A stretch of DNA of 19,116 nucleotides. Source: Deinococcus radiopugnans ATCC 19172. Lineage in GTDB: Bacteria > Deinococcota > Deinococci > Deinococcales > Deinococcaceae. Below are positions 14,881-19,116 of this stretch, piece after piece. Positions within the stretch are counted from its first letter, which is position 1; each line of letters begins with the position of its first letter. The position numbers and the translations under genes are program-made. Where the stretch lies: positions 1 through 19,116 of the forward strand of contig NZ_VDMO01000041.1 of the NCBI RefSeq assembly GCF_006335125.1. The letters run 5' to 3'. Below the pieces are notes generated by a model. The model was not told the DNA's origin, searched no databases, and saw only the letters and a program-made list of their open reading frames with translations.

Positions 14881-15087
14881 CTACAGCTTCTTGCCAGGGC
14901 CGTCCACAGGCATGCCCTTGTCGAGGGCGTTCTGTGCCCACGACTCATCGGCCTCAGCCTGCGCTGCGGCGGTTTCGGCCTGCCCCTCGGCCTTCCGGGC
15001 GGCGTCCTGGGCCATCAGGCCCGCGATCTGTTCCAGGGCGTCCGCGATGCGTTCCAGCGGGTCTCTGCGGTTGGCAGTGTCGGTCAT
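14881..15087 (-). CDS. Small hypothetical coiled-coil protein
   Basis: This 68-aa protein runs from MTDTANRRDPLERIADALEQ to a lysine-rich end (VDGPGKKL). The middle is alanine- and glutamate-rich helix (ARKAEGQAETAAAQAEADES), so a short coiled coil is likely. There is no signal peptide or known motif. I start it at the ATG at 15087, which has a TAAGCT box 5 nt upstream and no Shine-Dalgarno. A longer reading would start upstream, inside the strong dyad at 15101-15165. Codon use is GC-rich at third positions, like real genes here. Confidence 0.65.
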   Translation of the reverse strand: MTDTANRRDPLERIADALEQIAGLMAQDAARKAEGQAETAAAQAEADESWAQNALDKGMPVDGPGKKL

Positions 15088-15092
15088 GTCGC

Positions 15093-15098
15093 AGCTTA
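15093..15098 (-). promoter_or_regulatory. Candidate -10 box (TAAGCT) for the 68-aa gene
   Basis: On the minus strand TAAGCT is followed by GCGAC and then the ATG at 15087. The expected -35 position, about 17 nt upstream, falls inside the left part of the dyad at 15101-15165. Confidence 0.4.
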
Positions 15099-15100
15099 CA

Positions 15101-15165
15101 GGGGGGCGCTCTAGGCGCTGCACCACCCAGTCGCCCTAGGCGCTCGAGCGCCCAGAGCGCCCCCC
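15101..15165. promoter_or_regulatory. Long dyad over the promoter of the 68-aa gene (candidate operator)
   Basis: GGGGGGCGCTCT (15101-15112) pairs perfectly with AGAGCGCCCCCC (15154-15165). After one mismatch GGCGCT and AGCGCC extend the stem to 18 pairs in 19 positions. A 14-bp perfect palindrome (GGCGCTCGAGCGCC, 15139-15152) lies inside the right half, and AGGCGCT occurs twice. The position just upstream of the -10 box suggests a repressor site. A transcript hairpin or a replication or recombination site is also possible. Confidence 0.5.
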
Positions 15166-15254
15166 ATGTCATGTGTCCAAGACAGAAAAAACGTTCAAGC
15201 CCATCTTTGCCCACCCGGGCGTCTGGGTTGCGGGCAAGCGGGCAGCCTCGAGAT

Positions 15255-15479
15255 TCAGTCCGAGTCGGAAAGGTCCCAGTCCCAGCCGCCGCCAGCCAAC
15301 TCGCGTCCGCTGGCTACGGGGCGGCTGCTGGTGTAAAGGCTGACCGTGAAGGCACTGTCTGGGTAGGTCTGATGCAGGCAGGCCTCGTCCTGTTCCATCG
15401 TGGAGCGGGTGGTGGCCATCTCGTCCACGATGGCGTGCGTGGCGTTCTTGCGGACGATCAACCATTCTTTACTCATCAT
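15255..15479 (-). CDS. Small hypothetical protein, unrecognised
   Basis: This 74-aa protein begins MMSKEWLIVRKNATHAIVDE and ends in an acidic, tryptophan-rich tail (GGWDWDLSDSD). The tandem ATG ATG has GAGG 8 nt before the first ATG, a usable Shine-Dalgarno. It has no signal peptide, membrane segment or known domain. The beta-type middle (SAFTVSLYTSS) and acidic end are unlike its neighbours. It lies about 150 bp downstream of the recombinase on the same strand and may be part of the same accessory module. Confidence 0.7.
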   Translation of the reverse strand: MMSKEWLIVRKNATHAIVDEMATTRSTMEQDEACLHQTYPDSAFTVSLYTSSRPVASGRELAGGGWDWDLSDSD

Positions 15480-15629
15480 GTGGGTGTCCTCTGGCAGACA
15501 TTTTAGCGTCCAAGAGGGCTGACGCCGATGGGGAAAACCAGTGTGGGCGCGACTGCGCTTGCTCAGGACCCGTCTTCAAGCGCAGTTCCTCATGCAGCGT
15601 GCCGAGTCCTTTGACTCAGCCTGGACCCC

Positions 15630-16577
15630 TCACCACTCGTCCAGCGCCTCACGCAGTCCGTCGTCGGCCCACTTGGCGTAGATGCGGGTGGTCTCGATGC
15701 TGGCGTGGCCCAGGTGCCGGGCGGCGGCGTCCAGGCTGTGGCCTTCACGGACCAGCTTGGTGCCCGCGTAGTGGCGCAGCGCATGGAACCCTTTGTTGCC
15801 CACCCCGGCCCGCTTGCACAGCCAGCCCAGCCGCTCCCTGGCCGCGTCCACGCCGCCACCGATGACCAGATCCTCCCAGCCTTCCATCGTCTCCAGGGCT
15901 TCCAGGGCGGCCCCCAGCGAGCGGGACAGGTTGACCCGCCGGGTCTTGCCGCCCTTGCCGTTCTTGACGGTCAGGGCGCGGGCACTCAGGTCCACGTCGG
16001 CCCAGGCCAGCGCCAACGCTTCCGCGATCCGCAGGCCGCTGTGGCCGCACAGCAGCAGCAGCGCGGTCATGCGGGCGTCGGCGGCCCCCAGCAGGCGGGT
16101 CATTTCCTCCTCGGTGTACGGCTGGCGCTTGTCCCAGGCGGCGGTGGAGTCCGGGGCGGCTCGCGCGTCTGCGAAGGCGTCCTCGGTGGTGGCCCCGGCC
16201 CAGCGCAGCGCCTTGTACAGCGTCCGCGCCCCGGCCAGCTTGACCCGCACGGTGGCCGCGCTCTTGCCTGCCGCTTCCAGGTGCCGCAGGTAGAGCGCCC
16301 CTACGTTTGCGCCGGGACTCAGCAGGTTCACGGCGTTGTCGGTGGCGTAGGTCAGGAACGCGCGGACAGCCTCACCGTAGGTCCGCAGGGTGTGCGGGCT
16401 GACCCGTGCCCCGGCGGCCCCGTGCGTGGTCAGGTACGCCTCGGTCAAGGCCCACAGCGTGTCCGGGTCTTTGTCGCGGGCGGCCACGGCGGCACGGCGG
16501 TGCAGTTCCTCAGTGTTCAAGGTGGCGAGGTGCGAGGCGCGGGCGACGAGGTCACCCCGGTAGAAATCGAGGGTCAT
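15630..16577 (-). CDS. Tyrosine recombinase (XerC/D-like integrase)
   Basis: This 315-aa protein is the usual size. An N-terminal SAM-like core-binding domain (about 60-150, with HTLRTYGEAVRAFLTYA) is followed by the catalytic domain. The active-site residues are all visible: Arg in HSGLRIAEALAL, Lys in NGKGGKTRRV, His-x-x-Arg in FHALRHYAGTKL, His in RHLGHASIETT and the nucleophile Tyr in TRIYAKWA. It should cut and rejoin a specific DNA site, for plasmid dimer resolution or integration. The ATG at 16577 overlaps the stop of the upstream gene (ATGA), so translation is probably coupled. No attachment site could be identified. Confidence 0.93.
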   Translation of the reverse strand: MTLDFYRGDLVARASHLATLNTEELHRRAAVAARDKDPDTLWALTEAYLTTHGAAGARVSPHTLRTYGEAVRAFLTYATDNAVNLLSPGANVGALYLRHLEAAGKSAATVRVKLAGARTLYKALRWAGATTEDAFADARAAPDSTAAWDKRQPYTEEEMTRLLGAADARMTALLLLCGHSGLRIAEALALAWADVDLSARALTVKNGKGGKTRRVNLSRSLGAALEALETMEGWEDLVIGGGVDAARERLGWLCKRAGVGNKGFHALRHYAGTKLVREGHSLDAAARHLGHASIETTRIYAKWADDGLREALDEW

Positions 16578-16942
16578 TTCGCCGCCGGACGCTTGAAGAT
16601 GAACCACTGGCGCTGAATCTTGCGCGGGTCAGTCAGTGCCTCAATTTTGTCCTGCTGGTCTTCGTACACGCTGACCAGCTCCCACCCGTCCCGGCCCACG
16701 AAGTTCAGGAACTCTGGGAAGAAGAAGCTGGTGCTTTTTCCCTTCGTCAACTTCTCCATGAATGTGGGAAAGTCATCGGAGCCGACGTCTGTCCCTGGGG
16801 AACTCCACGAGTAGATGTTTCCGTTTTTGAGATCGTCTGAATTGCGGGCAGCCAGTTGAATGTAGGTGGCGTATTCCCACTGGGTCGCCTGGGCCATCGA
16901 GGGTAAAGACAGAAGCAGCAGTGGCAGAAGCAGGCGTTTCAT
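16574..16942 (-). CDS. Secreted DUF4177-like protein
   Basis: This 122-aa protein starts with the signal peptide MKRLLLPLLLLSLPSMAQA and has no lipobox, so it should be exported and cleaved. The mature part has the DUF4177 layout: WEYATYIQLA at the start, then FLNFVGRDGWELVSVYED and a closing FIFKRPAAK. Between them is an insert (about 45-80) that smaller DUF4177 proteins lack. Function is unknown. The stop overlaps the recombinase start. I use the ATG at 16942 because it begins the signal peptide and has a TATCGT box 5 nt upstream; an ATG 15 nt upstream (16957) is less likely. Confidence 0.8.
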   Translation of the reverse strand: MKRLLLPLLLLSLPSMAQATQWEYATYIQLAARNSDDLKNGNIYSWSSPGTDVGSDDFPTFMEKLTKGKSTSFFFPEFLNFVGRDGWELVSVYEDQQDKIEALTDPRKIQRQWFIFKRPAAK

Positions 16943-16947
16943 ACCCC

Positions 16948-16953
16948 ACGATA
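16948..16953 (-). promoter_or_regulatory. Candidate -10 box (TATCGT) for the leaderless DUF4177/recombinase operon
   Basis: On the minus strand TATCGT is followed by GGGGT and the ATG at 16942. This is a TANNNT box at 5 nt in a 65-bp divergent intergenic region. It would drive both the secreted protein and the coupled recombinase. Confidence 0.4.
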
Positions 16954-17007
16954 ACAAAAGTTGTCAGGGGGTCTTGCCTATAACTCTAAAATAAGTTACT
17001 TTCAGGT

Positions 17008-17439
17008 ATGAAAAGTTTTCTAGAAGTGCGGCTGGTCACGGACAGCGATGTCGTCCTCAACCTCTCCCTCCCCACTGGTCTCGACGCGGCAACCCTCCTG
17101 CAACGGCTCCCCGCGTTCCTCGCCGAACCCGTCAGCACGCCCGAGGGCAGCATCAGCGTCAAGGACGCCGAAGCCATCAAGGCCATCGGCAAGCGATATG
17201 CCCCGCTGGCCGCGCATCTGGCCGCCCTCCCCAGCACCACGCCCACCGTGACCCTCAGCTACAGCGAAATTGAGAAGATCCTCGGCGCTGACCTTCCGGC
17301 AACCGCCCGCAGCACGCATGCCCCCGCGTGGTGGTCCAACACTGAGACCCACTCCCAGGGCAAGGCGTGGCTGGCGGTGGACTGGAAAACGAGCAACATC
17401 AACCCCAGTGCCGAGACCGTCGAGTTCCGCCGCAGGTAG
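17008..17439 (+). CDS. DUF7662-like protein
   Basis: This 143-aa protein ends in a DUF7662-type domain (about 63-143): RYAPLAAHLAALPSTTPTVT, then LSYSEIEKILGADLPATAR, the characteristic APAWWSNTETHSQGKAWL and a final TVEFRRR. That domain occurs alone or fused in many bacteria with no known function. The first 60 residues are an alpha/beta segment (FLEVRLVTDSDVVLNLSLP) of unknown family. The gene is divergent from the DUF4177/recombinase pair. TATAAC, TAAAAT and TAAGTT all lie 11-29 nt before the ATG, so the promoter is AT-rich but its exact -10 is unclear. It ends 66 bp before a strong terminator. Confidence 0.85.
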   Translation: MKSFLEVRLVTDSDVVLNLSLPTGLDAATLLQRLPAFLAEPVSTPEGSISVKDAEAIKAIGKRYAPLAAHLAALPSTTPTVTLSYSEIEKILGADLPATARSTHAPAWWSNTETHSQGKAWLAVDWKTSNINPSAETVEFRRR

Positions 17440-17505
17440 GGCGGCAGGCCGCATCCGGCGCATACGCTGGACACCCGGCGCATACCGCGCTATGTTGAAG
17501 AAATC

Positions 17506-17531
17506 AAAGGCGGCCTTCGGGTCGCCTTTTT
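17506..17531 (+). terminator. Rho-independent terminator after the DUF7662 gene
   Basis: AAAGGCGGCC, loop TTCG, GGTCGCCTTT form a 10-pair stem with one G-T wobble and a stable UUCG-type loop, followed by TT and a further T-rich stretch. It lies 66 bp after the stop codon at 17439. Confidence 0.8.
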
Positions 17532-18082
17532 CGTTTGCGCTGCTGGGACCGCTCGCAGACCTGCGCCCGTCGGCCCCATCCGCCCCTGCGATATCACGCA
17601 GTAGCCCTGGCCAGCGCATCGGCATCCAGGGACATAGAGGATTGGCATGCTTCCTTCCCAAGCGGCATCCAGCGCACGTTCACCCTCAGCAACGCGCTAT
17701 CTGGTCTTGCAAAGGTCCCACTACAAGGTGTAAGGGCATGAATGGAAGCCTGCATAGCTCCTTTTGATCCTCAACCGCTCGAGGTTCGTCCACAAGAACA
17801 TCCTGAAAAGCCTTGGGGCTAAAGCCGGCGCCGGCGAGGGCCAGAATTTTAGCCGGGCGGGTTGCAAAAATGTGTTGCCGGCGTAGGTCGCTGTGCAACT
17901 GATTTTTACAACACCGGAAGGAGCCTCCCATCAGGGCGCCGGGAACGCCGCTCAAATCTTCGTTTCCGCACGCCTCTAAACTTCAGATCCGGAGGGCTCT
18001 CATGCGAATTGACCAAAATTTCGCCCCCGCCACGTAAGCCCGGCAGGAACGGAGGCCACTCAACATGCCGGGGTTGGGCGAG
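17532..18082. other. No convincing gene; dyad-rich
   Basis: Several open frames cross this stretch on both strands but none has a start signal, a motif or convincing composition. The longest on the minus strand (17686-17955) has a short protein-like run but no ribosome binding site. A tiny frame at 18002-18037 has GGAGG 6 nt upstream but only 11 codons. The dyads at 17817-17912 are the only clear structures. Confidence 0.5.
17817..17912. repeat. Nested dyads (two imperfect hairpins around a palindrome)
   Basis: GGCTAAA (17817-17823) pairs with TTTAGCC (17848-17854) and encloses the 12-bp palindrome GCCGGCGCCGGC (17824-17835). Just after it, GTTGCAAAAATGTGTTG (17861-17877) and CAACTGATTTTTACAAC (17896-17912) are an inverted repeat with 14 of 17 matches. 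Function is unknown. Confidence 0.5.
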
Positions 18083-18507
18083 TCAACTGCGCCTGTACAC
18101 GTAAACTTGCCCGCGCTCATCCTCCAGGAACAGCAGGTAGTTGGACCCGTCACATTCACCCCCCTCCCAGTCTTCCACCGCAAGGGGAGAGGAGTTTTTT
18201 GTCGCTTGAGACTGGTTTACGTTGAGGCTGTTGGAATCAAGTTCAAAAACTGTCCTGACCAGCGTGAGTTGAACTCACTCGGACCGTTTAACTGTGCCCT
18301 GTCTTCCAAGGACGAGTCATTGTTCCCACGCCAGTCAGCCCCCACGATGAAGCGGTAGGACACGTGCACCGGCCAGTGCGTCAGATAGAGGGGGAGCTCA
18401 GCCCCTTCAGGCGGGAGGGTACAGCGAGGGCGCAGCCGTGTCGTGACCGCAAACAGGCCATCCGCGCCATGAAGGCCTGCAAGCTGCAGTCCATTGTGCT
18501 GGGCCAC
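18083..18507 (-). pseudogene. Decayed hypothetical gene downstream of the truncated right-end gene
   Basis: From a GTG at 18507, 22 nt after the upstream stop, the minus strand reads a plausible protein (GLHGADGLFAVTTRLR, TLPPEGAELPLYLTHWPVHV, SYRFIVGADWRGNN). In that frame it stops at 18217. A second protein-like segment with strong GC at third positions, LAVEDWEGGECDGSNYLLFL then EDERGQVYVYRRS, lies in another frame and ends at 18083. An in-frame TGA near 18272 also interrupts that second frame. I read this as one gene with a frameshift and a stop. Two separate small genes are the alternative. No family is recognised. Confidence 0.4.
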
Positions 18508-18529
18508 GCGCCCCTCAAATGGCGGCGAG

Positions 18530-18989
18530 TCAACGAGGCTCGGGCACGTAGCTGAACGTCCCGCTGACCAGCATCTGGCTCCCCCCACTTGGATCTGCGG
18601 CGTTGTTGAGCAGTGCGCCGTCCAGCTTGAGGGTCACGAACTGATCGCTGACCTTGAGCACTGTCACGGTGCCCTTGGTGCCCACTGCCTTCCACTCGAT
18701 CTTAAGGGTCCCAATGATGTCAGCACTGAAGAGCACAGTGGCCGCAGTTTCCCCGTCGCCTTGGACGCGTCCTTCCACCTGATCCACGCTCTGGACCTTG
18801 AACACGTCACCCACTTTGATGGTGCCGCCATGCTTGACAAACGTCACGACAAGCTGACGCAGGATGTCTGGGGCGCCGGGCGTGGTCGGCGTCAGGACGG
18901 TGGTGACACCGTAACCGCCGCTGTTGCCGTCCTTGTCAGGATTTTTCATGACCCCCCGAACCTGCCCGGCGTTCTGACTGATCAGTTGG
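18530..18989 (-). pseudogene. Hypothetical gene truncated at its 5' end by the right IS
   Basis: The frame is open from the IS border. It reads LISQNAGQVRGVMKNPDKDG, then GYGVTTVLTPTTPGAPDILR and a beta-rich part (TFVKHGGTIKVGDVFKVQSV, VSDQFVTLKLDGALL, LVSGTFSYVPEPR). The ATG at 18949 is in the middle of what looks like continuous protein sequence and has no Shine-Dalgarno, so I take the gene as missing its start. Alternating hydrophobic patterns suggest a beta-sandwich, perhaps exported, but any signal peptide would be lost. I recognise no family. Confidence 0.6.
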
Positions 18990-19116
18990 CTCAGTAGCTG
19001 ACAACTTCAGTTTCCGGCTGTCCCAGTGCGGGAAAAGGGCATATCAAGACGTGTAGGATCTCGCTGATTCTCTTCGGAACCCACCGCAGCACATGGCGCA
19101 GTTCTTCCGAGCCGTA
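18990..19116 (-). mobile_element. IS end, right copy (127-bp terminal inverted repeat)
   Basis: This is the exact reverse complement of bases 1-127. The element lies in inverted orientation to the left copy, and both point the 3' end of their transposase gene into the window. The two inner flanks differ from the first base after the repeat. The rest of the IS is outside the window. Confidence 0.75.
18991..19116 (-). CDS. Transposase, C-terminal 41 residues (partial, right copy)
   Basis: It encodes the same 41 residues as the left end, reading inwards on the minus strand and ending in TGA at 18991-18993. Identity over the whole visible length means the two IS copies are the same element. Confidence 0.5.
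   Translation of the reverse strand, partial: YGSEELRHVLRWVPKRISEILHVLICPFPALGQPETEVVSY

Noticed and set aside
14729..14941. 70-aa minus-strand gene upstream of DUF433
   Set aside because: Its composition is basic and low in hydrophobic residues, it runs through the hairpin at 14763-14790, and it overlaps the end of the better-supported 68-aa gene.
17686..17955. 89-aa minus-strand gene
   Set aside because: It contains the dyads at 17817-17912, has no Shine-Dalgarno or TANNNT box near its ATG, and matches no family.
18002..18037. 11-codon leader peptide with GGAGG 6 nt upstream
   Set aside because: The Shine-Dalgarno is good, but there is no downstream gene for it to control and no sign of selection in the peptide. 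It could equally be the remnant of a lost gene start.
1..19116. CRISPR array, tRNA or rRNA genes
   Set aside because: No regularly spaced direct repeats and no cloverleaf or rRNA signature sequences were seen on either strand.

Overview
This is a GC-rich bacterial window that looks like Deinococcus or a close relative. That assignment is inference. It rests on two soluble tandem-GAF histidine kinases of one type, a DUF433/DUF5615 pair, abundant insertion sequences, and several starts that lack a Shine-Dalgarno but have a TANNNT box 5-6 nt upstream, the leaderless pattern known from Deinococcus. Gene fragments, truncated ISs and decayed genes dominate, as expected of a plasmid or another accessory region.

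Layout. Bases 1-127 and 18990-19116 are a perfect 127-bp inverted repeat that encodes the C-terminus of one transposase at both ends. The window therefore lies between two inverted copies of one IS, and it is probably a contig that broke at them. Both flanking genes (128-337 and 18530-18989) are truncated there. From 338 to 909 there is one decayed minus-strand gene and otherwise nothing. Histidine kinase 1 lies at 910-2703. From 2907 to 8582 is an IS pile-up: an intact IS3-family element (2907-4211, TSD TGAC), a gene fragment, a 149-bp MITE-like element (4452-4600), an intact IS701-family element (4601-5982, TSD CTAG) at its edge, an intact IS66-family element (6062-7578, 8-bp TSD) at the edge of an IS3 remnant, and a truncated, mutated second IS3-family element (about 7703-8582).

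From 8583 to 14619 the genes are all on the minus strand. First is a 618-aa lipoprotein that I read as an N-terminal MACPF/perforin-like domain plus a C-terminal GON domain, the most interesting gene here. Next come an EAL phosphodiesterase remnant, histidine kinase 2 (11180-13030), and a DUF5615 PIN-like gene cut in two by about 800 bp carrying a small lipoprotein gene and its decayed duplicate. The intact DUF433 partner (14395-14619) follows.

From 14881 to 17439 is a set of small genes around a tyrosine recombinase (15630-16577). The recombinase is translationally coupled to a secreted DUF4177-like gene, and a DUF7662-like gene is divergent from that pair and ends in a good terminator. The last 1.5 kb is mostly decayed, with some strong dyads and no convincing complete gene.

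How the parts work together: the two kinases are probably cytoplasmic sensors whose response regulators are not in the window. The lipoproteins act at the envelope. The recombinase may serve plasmid resolution or site-specific integration. The TSDs and nesting allow the IS insertions to be partly ordered.
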